Of a DNA stretch of 64,000 nucleotides, positions 1 through 7,802 are shown piece by piece; the first letter of the stretch is position 1; each line of letters begins with the position of its first letter. Location of the stretch: positions 3,844,001 through 3,908,000 of the forward strand of contig OY969771.1 in assembly GCA_963702925.1 (NCBI GenBank), read 5' to 3'. Both the position numbers and the translations under genes were made by a program. Below the pieces are notes generated by a model. The model was not told where the DNA came from. It saw only the letters and a list, made by a program, of their open reading frames with translations, and did no database searches. Source of the stretch: CAIKMD01 sp963702925. GTDB taxonomy: Bacteria; Pseudomonadota; Alphaproteobacteria; ATCC43930; CGMCC-115725.

Positions 1-95
1 GTGTCGAAGAGCATAGGTCCGACGCAGTCGACGGTTTCACGAAGGAACATGGTGCTCATCGTCTCGTCCATGTCGAATTTCGCGAAACCAAGCAC
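1..95 (-). CDS. possible 5' end of an unidentified gene, cut by window edge
   Basis: An open minus-strand frame runs from a GTG at 95 (or ATG at 71) to the window edge. It has G or C in most third codon positions, which looks like coding sequence. About 31 residues are visible and I recognise no family. A plus-strand frame across the same bases is also open but has poorer codon use. If real, this gene is divergent from the small module that follows. It is too short to be confident about. Confidence 0.3.
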   Translation of the reverse strand, partial: MLGFAKFDMDETMSTMFLRETVDCVGPMLFD

Positions 96-220
96 TCTGA
101 CCTTTTAGGCTCGATGCTAAGCAACAGGACTTATTGCGATTTGTAGGACTCCTGCGGCGCAAAATTGTGCGTAAGGTAGTGCCGTTTAAGGGATCTTTAA
201 ATTTTCCAATATTGACTTAT

Positions 221-736
221 ATGTCAATAGGCGATGAAATTAAGGCGCGAGTTGCTGAGGGAAGACTTTTCCCGGTGATGCCGCGCCTTCAATGGAGCCC
301 ACGCTATCGAGCGTTCTTGGTTACGGCAGAAATTGGGAGGTTCCTGTGGGGACCATGGGCGAACGAAGCACAAGAGATTCGAGGCAGCGCGTTACAGGTC
401 GATCTGGACCTTTTCGTCGAGGGCGGACTGGTGAACAAAGGCTATTTAAAGCCGCTAATGCCTCGCACAGACGAGGTTTGGGAAATCCAAAGTCGTGCGC
501 CCAAGCCAAGTGTTCGCGTATTCGGGAGCTTCGCAGAACAAGACGTATTCATCGCGACGACTTTTGCAGAACGCTCACTACTTGGTGGATTCCGTTCGAT
601 GCAATGGAAACGCGCGGCTAGGCGTCATCTCGCGCTCTGGCGGCAACTGTTCCCGACCTATCCCCCGTTCACTGGTCTGAACATTCACGATTATGTCTCG
701 GAGAATGCCTATGACAATTACCACTGGAACGACTAA
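221..736 (+). CDS. RelE/HigB-like toxin candidate
   Basis: A 171-residue protein. The second half (around EIQSRAPKPSVRVFG and the following FATTFAERS-like stretch) resembles the compact fold of RelE/HigB-type ribosome-dependent mRNA interferases, as found in alphaproteobacterial toxin-antitoxin pairs. The ATG at 221 is chosen. An in-frame TTG at 134 would add 29 residues with no support. The gene overlaps the start of the HTH gene behind it, as expected for a toxin-first (HigBA-style) pair. Base composition is clearly lower in GC than the genes after 1660, suggesting transfer. The family assignment is by eye. A phage-derived protein of other function is possible. Confidence 0.5.
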   Translation: MSIGDEIKARVAEGRLFPVMPRLQWSPRYRAFLVTAEIGRFLWGPWANEAQEIRGSALQVDLDLFVEGGLVNKGYLKPLMPRTDEVWEIQSRAPKPSVRVFGSFAEQDVFIATTFAERSLLGGFRSMQWKRAARRHLALWRQLFPTYPPFTGLNIHDYVSENAYDNYHWND

Positions 737-1109
737 AGAAATCACCGCTGGCGATAAGGCTTATTTTCGGGGCCGGCAAAAGAATCGGGTATACGAAGCT
801 GTCTTCAAGCGCTTCACTCAGCTTGCCGATGATGACGCACTTACGCGCGCTGAAATCGCGCGGAAGCTAAAAAAAAGGCCTGAACAAATTACTCGTCTGT
901 TATCGGGTCCTGGGAATTGGGAACTGGACACAATTAGCGACTTGCTCTTGGCGATGAACGCGGAACTAGATTTCCGCGTAATGCCTTTTGATGAGAAGCC
1001 AACACCAAATTACGCGCACCCTTTCTGTGCTATACAGGAAAGCCAAAACTCCAGCGAGGCACAACGATCGCTGGTTGCGGAAGCTAGTCAAACCGCTATT
1101 TCGGCTTGA
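711..1109 (+). CDS. HTH (XRE-like) protein, probable antitoxin partner
   Basis: A 132-residue protein with a predicted DNA-binding helix-turn-helix at about residues 40-80. The segment ALTRAEIARKLKKRPEQITR matches the XRE/Cro pattern of helix, turn and recognition helix. ATG 711 is preferred over ATG 705 because GGAG at 700-703 sits seven bases before it. It overlaps the preceding toxin-like gene by 26 bases, so the two are translationally linked. Antitoxins of HigA type carry such a domain and repress their own operon. That role here is inference from domain and gene order. Confidence 0.55.
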   Translation: MTITTGTTKEITAGDKAYFRGRQKNRVYEAVFKRFTQLADDDALTRAEIARKLKKRPEQITRLLSGPGNWELDTISDLLLAMNAELDFRVMPFDEKPTPNYAHPFCAIQESQNSSEAQRSLVAEASQTAISA

Positions 1110-1111
1110 TT

Positions 1112-1507
1112 ATGTCGGCATCTCTGACCGTTCTCTATTCTTTGCCTTGCGACGACGTTCGCGTCGAACAAACCCACAAAGATATTCTTATCGGCGTTTA
1201 CTCATCAGGACTCGCGTTAAGATTTCTGCCAGGTACCGCGACGGTCAAGATTTGGGCGCATGTAGTTTGGCATGGACAAGGGACATTAAATATTGAAATC
1301 CGGGTTGTTGATCCCGTCGGCAATCAGGCTGGTTTTGTAGAAACTAGCTGCGTCGCAATTTTGCAGGAACGACGCTCGTCAATAAACCTTCCAGCGATAA
1401 CATTTCTTGCACCAATAGCAGGCGACTACCAATTCCAATGGAGGCCAAAGGGGCAAGTTACCTGGAACCCAATGATGACGATGAGTGTTGCTAAACAAAG
1501 CGGTTAG
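1112..1507 (+). CDS. DUF6941-like protein
   Basis: A 131-residue protein. The N-terminal pattern, a short strand then CDDVR, and then LIGVYSSGLALRFLP, resembles the DUF6941 family of small uncharacterised beta-rich proteins. It starts three bases after the stop of the HTH gene, so the three genes form one transcription unit. It shares their lower GC content. No function is known to me, and no signal peptide or membrane segment is visible. The family call rests on the pattern near the N-terminus only. Confidence 0.5.
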   Translation: MSASLTVLYSLPCDDVRVEQTHKDILIGVYSSGLALRFLPGTATVKIWAHVVWHGQGTLNIEIRVVDPVGNQAGFVETSCVAILQERRSSINLPAITFLAPIAGDYQFQWRPKGQVTWNPMMTMSVAKQSG

Positions 1508-1596
1508 GATCACGGTTTCTTGCTAGCCTGACCGCTCTTTTCCCCCTTTTTGCTCGCCGCGATCTTTACGAAGAAATCCTGCGCTGATGGCCCTGG

Positions 1597-1616
1597 ATTC
1601 CCGCTTTCGCGGGAAT
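1597..1616. repeat. intergenic palindrome, copy 1
   Basis: ATTCCCGC TTTC GCGGGAAT forms an 8-bp-arm hairpin preceded by CCCTGG. The TTCCCGCTTTCGCGGGAA core recurs at 7711-7728 followed by the same TGACG. It lies at the boundary between the low-GC module and the ordinary chromosome. It looks like a dispersed REP-type element rather than a terminator because no T-tract follows. Confidence 0.6.
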
Positions 1617-1662
1617 GACGATCAGATGTTTGGACTGGATTCGACGTTGCGAGGGAACCACC

Positions 1663-2469
1663 CTACTTCCCGCTCCAATGGACGAAGTTGCGCTCGACCA
1701 GGACGAAAAGCCAGTTGAGCGCATAGCCGAGCGCGCCGGTGAGAAAGATGGTGGCGTACATCATCGGCGCGTCGAGCATCATCTGCGCCTGATACAGCCG
1801 GTTGCCGAGCCCGTCGGTCGAGCCGACGAACATCTCGGCGACGATGATGACGACCAGCGCGATCGAGACGCCATTGCGCATGCCGACCAAGGTCTGCGGC
1901 AAGGATTCCCAGAGATAGACATCGGTCAAGGTGCGCCAGAAGCCGGCGCCCATGACATGCGCCGCGAGCACCCGCGTCTTGCGTGCATTGATGACGCCAT
2001 AGGCGACGTTGAACAGGATCACGATCGCCGCGCCGAAAGCGCCCACCGCGATCTTGGTGTGGTCGCCCACGCCGAAGAGGATGAGGAACAGCGGAAAAAG
2101 CGACGAGGCCGGCGTCGCGCGGAAGAACTCGATCGGGAATTCGACCGAGCGATAGACGCTTTCGGTCGAGCCGAGAATGACGCCCAAGGGAATGGCGATG
2201 CCGCAGCCGATGGCGAAGGAAACCACCGTGCGATAGATCGTCTTGTAGAGATCGAGCGCCAAGGTCCCGTGGACCAGCGCGTCGATCAAGGTAACGGCGG
2301 CTTGCGTCGGCGACGGCAGCAGGATCGGATCGATGAGCTGAAATGCGGCCGCCGCCCACCAGATCGCGATCAGCACCGCCACGCCGAGCAGCGGACGCAG
2401 CCGCCGCCCGATCACCGCGGCCCAAGCCCGCGCCGGCGCTTGCGCCGGCGAAGCCGCGACCGCGCTCAT
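1663..2469 (-). CDS. ABC transporter permease (nitrate/sulfonate/taurine type)
   Basis: A 268-residue inner-membrane permease of the SsuC/TauC family (BPD_transp_1). Several hydrophobic helices are clear, the first at about residues 25-45. The cytoplasmic EAA-like loop that docks on the ATPase is visible around AHVMGAGFWRTLTDV (about 170-190). Its ATG overlaps the TGA of the upstream binding-protein gene (ATGA), so it is the last gene of a three-gene minus-strand operon. No ATPase gene follows. The DNA downstream is the repeat at 1597 and then the foreign module. Substrate cannot be told from sequence. Confidence 0.85.
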   Translation of the reverse strand: MSAVAASPAQAPARAWAAVIGRRLRPLLGVAVLIAIWWAAAAFQLIDPILLPSPTQAAVTLIDALVHGTLALDLYKTIYRTVVSFAIGCGIAIPLGVILGSTESVYRSVEFPIEFFRATPASSLFPLFLILFGVGDHTKIAVGAFGAAIVILFNVAYGVINARKTRVLAAHVMGAGFWRTLTDVYLWESLPQTLVGMRNGVSIALVVIIVAEMFVGSTDGLGNRLYQAQMMLDAPMMYATIFLTGALGYALNWLFVLVERNFVHWSGK

Positions 2470-3443
2470 TTTTGGTCGAGGCTCACGAGATAGCTCGCGA
2501 CGTCGAGACTACCGGCGAAGATGTGATGCTCGACATTGAAGTCGAAAAGCTTCTGCACATCTTTGACGTTCTGCGGCGTCAGCTCGTTGACCATCAGCAA
2601 TTTCGGTATCACCACCTTGGTCACGAGTTCGGGCGGGGTGGCGGTGTTGCCGATCAAGAGCTGACGCGTGGTGATGTCGTTGTTGACGTCGCCAAGCGCC
2701 TTGCGCCAGGCGGCAGCATAGCGGCGCGCGACATCGGGCTTTTCCTTGACGAAGCGCTGCGTCACCGCGCCGCCCGCGCCGAAGCCGCAGGCATCCTTGC
2801 GCCCGACCTCGTAGGTTGCGACCACGCCGCCTTCGAGCATCCGCGCCACGCCTTTATCGGCCATCAGGGTCGGGAAAGGCTCGAACACGAAAGCAACATC
2901 GAAGCTGCCGGCGCGCAAGGCATCGACCTGGAGATTGGGCGCCAGCTCGGTGATGGTGAAATCCGTATCCGCCTTCAGCCCGTTCAGCTCGAGGATCGAG
3001 CGCATGCCGGTGACGTTGCCGGCGCCCGGCGTGCTCACCATCTTCGACGCCTTGCCCTTCAAGCCGGCGATGGTGGCGATGTCGAGGCCGCTGCGGATCA
3101 TGAAGGCGTCGAGCGGGTATTGCGCGTTCTGGCAATTGAGCGAGATATAGTCGAGCAGATCGGCTTTCTTGGTGAGCGCGTTGAACGCATCGGCCGTCAC
3201 CAGATTGGTGGTGGCGTCGATCTGATCGGTGATCATCGCCGCGACGATCGGCTGCGAGCCCATGAGATTGCTCGGCTCGACCGCGAGATTCTGTTCCTTG
3301 AAATAGCCGCGCTGATCGGCAACCCAATAGGGCAGGGCGGTGGCGAGCGGAAAGATGCCGACCCGCACCGTGTCGGCGGCATGTGCCGGCGAGGACAGGG
3401 CGGCGATCGAGGCCAGAGCGATTCCGGCGAGGCGGCTTTTCAT
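2466..3443 (-). CDS. ABC transporter periplasmic binding protein (SsuA/NMT1-like)
   Basis: A 325-residue secreted solute-binding protein. The start at 3443 gives a clean Sec signal peptide (MKSRLAGIALASIAALSS, cleaved after the AHA near residue 22). Upstream in-frame starts would bury it. The mature protein begins with VRVGIFPLATALPYW, typical of the NMT1/SsuA-like family that binds sulfonates, nitrate, aromatic acids or pyrimidine precursors. It lies between an alpha/beta hydrolase (52 bases upstream) and the permease (4-base overlap). The hydrolase suggests that the imported compound, or a precursor, is an ester or amide, which is inference. Confidence 0.85.
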   Translation of the reverse strand: MKSRLAGIALASIAALSSPAHAADTVRVGIFPLATALPYWVADQRGYFKEQNLAVEPSNLMGSQPIVAAMITDQIDATTNLVTADAFNALTKKADLLDYISLNCQNAQYPLDAFMIRSGLDIATIAGLKGKASKMVSTPGAGNVTGMRSILELNGLKADTDFTITELAPNLQVDALRAGSFDVAFVFEPFPTLMADKGVARMLEGGVVATYEVGRKDACGFGAGGAVTQRFVKEKPDVARRYAAAWRKALGDVNNDITTRQLLIGNTATPPELVTKVVIPKLLMVNELTPQNVKDVQKLFDFNVEHHIFAGSLDVASYLVSLDQK

Positions 3444-3495
3444 TCTTGGTTCCTTATCGGCGCGCAGTTGCAGAAACGGGAAGTGCGGGCGCGGA

Positions 3496-4461
3496 TCATT
3501 GGATGTTCCGGCCGCGCAGCCAGGTCGCGACATGGTCGACGAGTTGGGCATGTGTGTGCGTGAAGACGTGGTTCTCGGGCGCGGGCGGGCGCTGATTGGC
3601 GATCTTCACATAGTCGATGCCTTGCACCAGCGAGCCTGCGGCGGTCGCGGCGCTCAACAGCATGTAAGGCTCGAAATCGAGGATGATCCCGTCCGCCTCG
3701 TCGCGCAGCATCAGGATCGGATAAGGCGTGCGTCGGATCCAGAAGCAGCCGTCGGAGGCGCTGGTTTCCTCGACCCGATAGGTCAGCACGTGCTGCGCAT
3801 TGGCCGGCACGCGCGCCATGCCCATCCAGCCCATCGCCACCGGCAGTATCTCGGCCGGGCGATGCTCGGCGAGCGCTGTCATGGCCGCTTCGGTCAAGGC
3901 GCGGAACTCGTCCTCGTTCTGAGTCAGGATGTGGCGCGACTTCCAGGCGAGATTGGCGAACATGCCGCACAGTACGATCGCCTTGATGTCCTGCGCCCAG
4001 CTGGTCGCGGCATAGAACAGCGCCTGAATATTGCCGAGGCTGTGGCCGAGCAGCACGAGAGAGCGATAGCCGAGCGCGCGGCCGAGATAGACGGCGGCTT
4101 CGATGTCGCACCGGATGGCATAGAAATTCTCGCGGCACACGCCCTCGTCGTGCTGGCGCGTGTTGATCCCGAGCACGGCATAGCCTTGCGCGGCAAGGCC
4201 CTGCCCGAGCGCGCGGTTGGGCAGCTTGCCGAAATTCGAGCCGCTGCCATGGATGACGATCACCAGCGGCGTCTCCGCGACCGGCCGATTGGCCGGGCGC
4301 CACAACGCGGCGCCCATGGTTTCGCCATCGAGGGTTTTGAGCTGGAGGAAATCGAGCGTGCCGCCCGGTGCCGAAGCGACCGCGGGATCGAGCCCGGCGG
4401 GACGCGCCATGAATTGGTAGTCGATGCTGGCCGCCGAAAGGGCGGTCTCGGCAAGGGTCAT
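3496..4461 (-). CDS. alpha/beta hydrolase
   Basis: A 321-residue alpha/beta-hydrolase fold protein without a signal peptide. The oxyanion-hole segment HGSGS is at 71-75 and the nucleophile elbow GHSLG has Ser141. A later acidic residue in MLRDEADG and a His near the C-terminus (ENHVFTH) could complete the triad. It is the first gene of the minus-strand operon with the binding protein and permease, so a role on the imported substrate is plausible. The intergenic region shared with the divergent gene at 4633 would hold its promoter and contains several GCGCGAT repeats. Confidence 0.8.
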   Translation of the reverse strand: MTLAETALSAASIDYQFMARPAGLDPAVASAPGGTLDFLQLKTLDGETMGAALWRPANRPVAETPLVIVIHGSGSNFGKLPNRALGQGLAAQGYAVLGINTRQHDEGVCRENFYAIRCDIEAAVYLGRALGYRSLVLLGHSLGNIQALFYAATSWAQDIKAIVLCGMFANLAWKSRHILTQNEDEFRALTEAAMTALAEHRPAEILPVAMGWMGMARVPANAQHVLTYRVEETSASDGCFWIRRTPYPILMLRDEADGIILDFEPYMLLSAATAAGSLVQGIDYVKIANQRPPAPENHVFTHTHAQLVDHVATWLRGRNIQ

Positions 4462-4632
4462 GGGCGGAGCCTAGTCGATCCGCCGGGGCTTTGACAAACC
4501 GCGCGCGCGATTTTTTGCGCGATTGCGCGATGCGTCTTGTGCATAACGCGCGCCGCGCGGCAGAAAGCGTTTGAACAAGGCACGGCCCTGCCCTAAACCG
4601 AAGCAATTGGCGCAAAAATAGGCGAGGAAGAC

Positions 4633-5769
4633 ATGGCGAAGAAGGCGAAGAAGAAAACCGGCAAGACCAAGAAAACCGCCACCAAGAAGCCGGCACGCAA
4701 GGCGCTGCGCCAAACCGCGCCGACCCGCCGCGCGCCGGCCAAGGCGAAGGCCAAGCCGCGCCGCGTCGCCGGCAAGCTGCGCCTCACCATGATGACCGGC
4801 GGCTATGACATCGTCCGCGCGCTCCATGACGGCACGGTTCAACCCAAAGGCATCGAGCTGGTGCTCGGCTCCTATCCCGGAACCCGTTCGATCCACGATC
4901 AGGTGGCGCATGGCAAGGCTTGCGACATCAACGAATACAATGGCGGGCACTATGTCGTGCAGAAGGCGCATGGCCGCGAGGACATCACCGCGATTCCGGT
5001 GTTCCTCCATCGCCGTTTCCGCCACGGCTTCATCTATGTCAACACCAGCAAAGGCATCGTGCGGCCGGCCGATCTTGCCGGCAAGCGGGTCGGATGCCGC
5101 ACCATTGGCGCCGCCGCGGCCTATTGGATGCGCGCGCACCTCGAAGAGAACGGCGCGCCGCACCGCTCGATCACCTGGGTGATTCAGGATCCCGACGAAG
5201 CCTCCGAGCAGGCGCCCTCGATGAAGATCGAGGTGGTGGCGAAAGGCAAGAATGTCGAGCGCATGGTGCTCGAGGGCGAGCTCGACGCGATCATCATGCC
5301 GAACGTGTTCGAGGCGCATGCCAAGGGCGATCGAAGGGTCGAGCGGCTATGGCCGAATTACAAAGAGGTCGAGATCGCCTATTACAAGCGCACCGGCTTC
5401 TTCCCGATCATGCATGTCACCACCGTGCCGACCAAGCTGGTGGAGAAATATCCCTGGATGGTCGAAAGCCTTACCCTTGCTTTCGAGGAAGCCAAGCAGC
5501 TCGCTTACCGCCGCCTGGCCAATCCGCGCAACGTGCCCTTGGCCTTCTGCCACACTTATCGCGAGGAGGAGGCGGCGCTGCTCGGCCCCGATCCGTGGGA
5601 ATACGGGCTTTCCGATCTCAACCGGCGCAATTACGGCGCGCTGGTGAGCTTCGTGCATGACCAGGTGCTCGACGGGCCGCTGCCGCGTCTGGAAGATCTC
5701 TTCGCCAAAGAGGCCTTCGAGCTCACCCTGCCGCTGCCGCGCATCCACGAGATCAAATACAACTTCTAA
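4633..5769 (+). CDS. 4,5-dihydroxyphthalate decarboxylase-like protein with H1-like N-terminal tail
   Basis: A 378-residue protein in two parts. Residues 1-46 are almost only Lys, Ala, Arg, Pro and Thr, like the tail of histone H1 or of bacterial H1-like proteins. From about residue 48 (KLRLTMMTGGYDIVRAL) it resembles the type-2 periplasmic-binding fold used by 4,5-dihydroxyphthalate decarboxylases and NMT1-like proteins. There is no signal peptide, so the protein should stay in the cytoplasm. ATG 4633 follows GGCGAGGAAG, a good ribosome-binding site, so the tail seems to be translated. It is divergent from the hydrolase/ABC operon. Catalytic function is unproven and many relatives are only annotated as binding proteins. 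Confidence 0.7.
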   Translation: MAKKAKKKTGKTKKTATKKPARKALRQTAPTRRAPAKAKAKPRRVAGKLRLTMMTGGYDIVRALHDGTVQPKGIELVLGSYPGTRSIHDQVAHGKACDINEYNGGHYVVQKAHGREDITAIPVFLHRRFRHGFIYVNTSKGIVRPADLAGKRVGCRTIGAAAAYWMRAHLEENGAPHRSITWVIQDPDEASEQAPSMKIEVVAKGKNVERMVLEGELDAIIMPNVFEAHAKGDRRVERLWPNYKEVEIAYYKRTGFFPIMHVTTVPTKLVEKYPWMVESLTLAFEEAKQLAYRRLANPRNVPLAFCHTYREEEAALLGPDPWEYGLSDLNRRNYGALVSFVHDQVLDGPLPRLEDLFAKEAFELTLPLPRIHEIKYNF

Positions 5770-5793
5770 CGCCGCGCGAGCGTGACCGTTCGC

Positions 5794-6555
5794 ATGACGA
5801 TCACGCTCGCGCAAATCTACCGCCATCCGGTCAAGGGCCTCACCCCCGAGAGGCTGACGCAGGTCGCGCTCAGCCCAGGCGAAGGCTTGCCGCATGACCG
5901 GCGCTTTGCTTTGGCGCGAGGCTCGACAAGCTTCGATCCGACGGCGCCGGTCTGGCTGCCCAAGACGAATTTCCTCATGCTGATGCGCGACGAGAGCCTG
6001 GCGCGGCTGCGCACGCACTTCGATGAATTGTCGAATAGCTTGACCATCGGCGATCGCGAGCGCGTTCTGCTGCGCGCCGATCTCGGCGATCCGGCGGGAC
6101 GGCAAGCGGTCGCGGATTTCTTCGCACGCTACATGGGCGACGCGGCGGAGGGGCCGCCGAAGCTGGTCGAGGCGCCGGGCCACATGTTTTCCGACGGTGC
6201 GCGCAAAGTGGTGTCGATCATCGGCCTTCCTTCGCTGCGCGACCTTGAAAGCGCCATCGGCCACAAGGTCGATCCGCGCCGCTTCCGCGCGAATTTCTAT
6301 CTCGACGGCGGCGCGCCATGGCAGGAATTCGCCTGGGTCGGGCGCGAGTTTCGCGTCGGCACGGTTCTGCTGCGCGGGGTGAAGCCGATCAAACGCTGCG
6401 CCGCGACCAATGTCGATCCCGACACCGGCCAGCGCGATCTCAATCTGCCGCGCGCGCTGCAAGAGCGTTACGGCCATGTCAACACCGGCATCTATGCCGA
6501 TGTCATCGCAGGCGGCGCGGTCGCGCTCGGCGATGAATTGAATTTGTCTGCGTGA
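5794..6555 (+). CDS. MOSC-domain protein (mARC/YcbX-like)
   Basis: A 253-residue protein with the N-terminal MOSC beta-barrel (IYRHPVKGLTPERL, about 8-21) and the C-terminal MOSC domain. The conserved Cys that binds molybdenum cofactor is Cys202 in KRCAATNVDPDTG. Family members reduce N-hydroxylated compounds or move sulfur to the cofactor. There is no ferredoxin domain as in YcbX, so it needs a separate electron donor. A GTG at 5782 would add four residues. It starts 24 bases after the preceding gene and is probably co-transcribed with it. Confidence 0.8.
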   Translation: MTITLAQIYRHPVKGLTPERLTQVALSPGEGLPHDRRFALARGSTSFDPTAPVWLPKTNFLMLMRDESLARLRTHFDELSNSLTIGDRERVLLRADLGDPAGRQAVADFFARYMGDAAEGPPKLVEAPGHMFSDGARKVVSIIGLPSLRDLESAIGHKVDPRRFRANFYLDGGAPWQEFAWVGREFRVGTVLLRGVKPIKRCAATNVDPDTGQRDLNLPRALQERYGHVNTGIYADVIAGGAVALGDELNLSA

Positions 6556-6620
6556 ACGGTGCAGGTTCGGCTGCCATAGAGTCGGTCGAACAGAATCGCA
6601 GATCGAAACAGTTGATCGTC

Positions 6621-6640
6621 ACCCCCGCGCATGCGGGGGT
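6621..6640. repeat. intergenic palindrome of the CCCCCGC-GCGGGGG type
   Basis: ACCCCCGC GCAT GCGGGGGT is an 8-bp-arm hairpin preceded by GTC and followed by CCAGGGCAAG. Elements of this look (short GC-rich palindrome flanked by CGTC and CCAGG) are dispersed in many alphaproteobacterial genomes. It sits 40 bases from the left end of the IS30 element, between it and the MOSC gene. Confidence 0.55.
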
Positions 6641-6680
6641 CCAGGGCAAGTGACGTGCGGTTGCCCTGGATTCCCTGACT

Positions 6681-7703
6681 TCACAAACGAAGTGCAACAC
6701 CTTCTCTCGGGGGTGTTGCGATGGGACAGGCGTACAAGCACTTCAGCTTGGAAGAACGGTGCGAGATTGCCCAGCGGCGCGCAGCCGGGGGGTCGATCCG
6801 GCAAATTGCGGCGGCTTTGGATCGCACGCCATCGAGCATCTCTCGGGAGTTGAAGCGCAACAGCGGAACCAAGGTCGGCTACAAGCCGAGTTATGCCCAT
6901 GACCAGGCCAAAGCCCGTCGCTGGCGCGGGTCCAAGCTGCTCCGCAACGCCGAGCTGCAAGCCCTCGTCCTCGAGCGCTTGCGCCGCGGCTGGTCGCCGC
7001 AACAGGTCGCCGGCCGGCTCGCCCGCGAGCACGCTCGCGTTGTCGTTAGCCACGAGACCATCTATCGCTTCATCGCCGCGCAGATCGCCCGCACCAAGAA
7101 CTATGCCTGGCGGCTCTACCTGCCGCGCGGCAAGAGCAAGCGGGGCTTCCGCGGTCGCAAAGGTGGTAGCTCAGTTGAGCACATCAAAAACCGCGTCCCC
7201 ATTGCCTTGCGACCCGCCGCCGCGACCGATCGTGCCAACCCCGGCCATTGGGAAGCCGACCTCATGCTCTTCCGAACCTACGGCCAAGCCGTCCTGGCTC
7301 TCCACGAGCGCTCGTCTCGCGCGCTCGCCATCGTCCGCCAGCACAGTAAAGAGGCAGCGCCCATGGCCGCCGCCATCGAAGCGCTCCTGGCTGCCCTGCC
7401 AAGCAACCTGCGCCAGACCATCACCTTCGATAACGGAACCGAGTTCGCACGCCACGAGACGCTACGGCAAAACCTCGGGATCCAGACCTTCTTCTGCGAT
7501 CCTCATGCCCCGTGGCAAAAAGGAGGCGTCGAAAACGCGATCGGCCGCCTCCGCCGCCTCCTACCGAGAAAAACCGACCTCACGACCCTTACATCGTCTC
7601 AGATCCGTTACCTCGCGCGTCTCTACAACCACACCCCACGAAAATGCCTCGACTTCCAGACCCCCGCCGAGGTCTTCTTGAAAGTGTTGCACTTCGAATG
7701 TGA
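6681..7703 (+). mobile_element. IS30-family insertion sequence, complete
   Basis: The element is 1023 bp with a single transposase gene. Left terminal repeat TCACAAACGAAGTGCAACAC (6681-6700) matches the reverse complement of 7684-7703 at 18 of 20 positions. The flanks share a 2-bp CT at 6679-6680 and 7704-7705, which could be the target duplication (IS30 elements make 2-3 bp). It lies among short palindromic repeats, and IS30 elements often insert in or beside palindromes. The transposase reading frame is intact, so the copy could be active. Confidence 0.85.
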
Positions 7704-7731
7704 CTCCATCTTCCCGCTTTCGCGGGAATGA
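6721..7731 (+). CDS. IS30-family transposase
   Basis: A 336-residue DDE transposase. An N-terminal helix-turn-helix (about 6-45, LEERCEIAQRRAAGGSIRQI) recognises the element ends. The catalytic triad is Asp180 (HWEAD), Asp237 (TFDNGTEF) and Glu271 (GGVEN), and the D-E gap of 33 matches the D(33)E of IS30. The left terminal repeat ends 20 bases before the ATG. The stop codon is at 7729-7731, beyond the right end of the element (7703), so about the last nine residues are encoded by host DNA including the palindromic repeat. Confidence 0.9.
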   Translation: MGQAYKHFSLEERCEIAQRRAAGGSIRQIAAALDRTPSSISRELKRNSGTKVGYKPSYAHDQAKARRWRGSKLLRNAELQALVLERLRRGWSPQQVAGRLAREHARVVVSHETIYRFIAAQIARTKNYAWRLYLPRGKSKRGFRGRKGGSSVEHIKNRVPIALRPAAATDRANPGHWEADLMLFRTYGQAVLALHERSSRALAIVRQHSKEAAPMAAAIEALLAALPSNLRQTITFDNGTEFARHETLRQNLGIQTFFCDPHAPWQKGGVENAIGRLRRLLPRKTDLTTLTSSQIRYLARLYNHTPRKCLDFQTPAEVFLKVLHFECDSIFPLSRE

Positions 7732-7733
7732 CG
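7711..7733. repeat. intergenic palindrome, copy 2
   Basis: TTCCCGC TTTC GCGGGAA followed by TGACG. The core and the TGACG tail are identical to those at 1598-1620. The preceding bases differ (CCATC here, CTGGA there), which fits IS30 insertion or other rearrangement just upstream. It overlaps the last codons and the stop of the transposase. Confidence 0.6.
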
Positions 7734-7802
7734 AGATTATAAAATTCCACTTGATCCGATATCGCTTTAGCATCAATGGATCGGCCGAAAGGGGAGGTGG
7801 AA

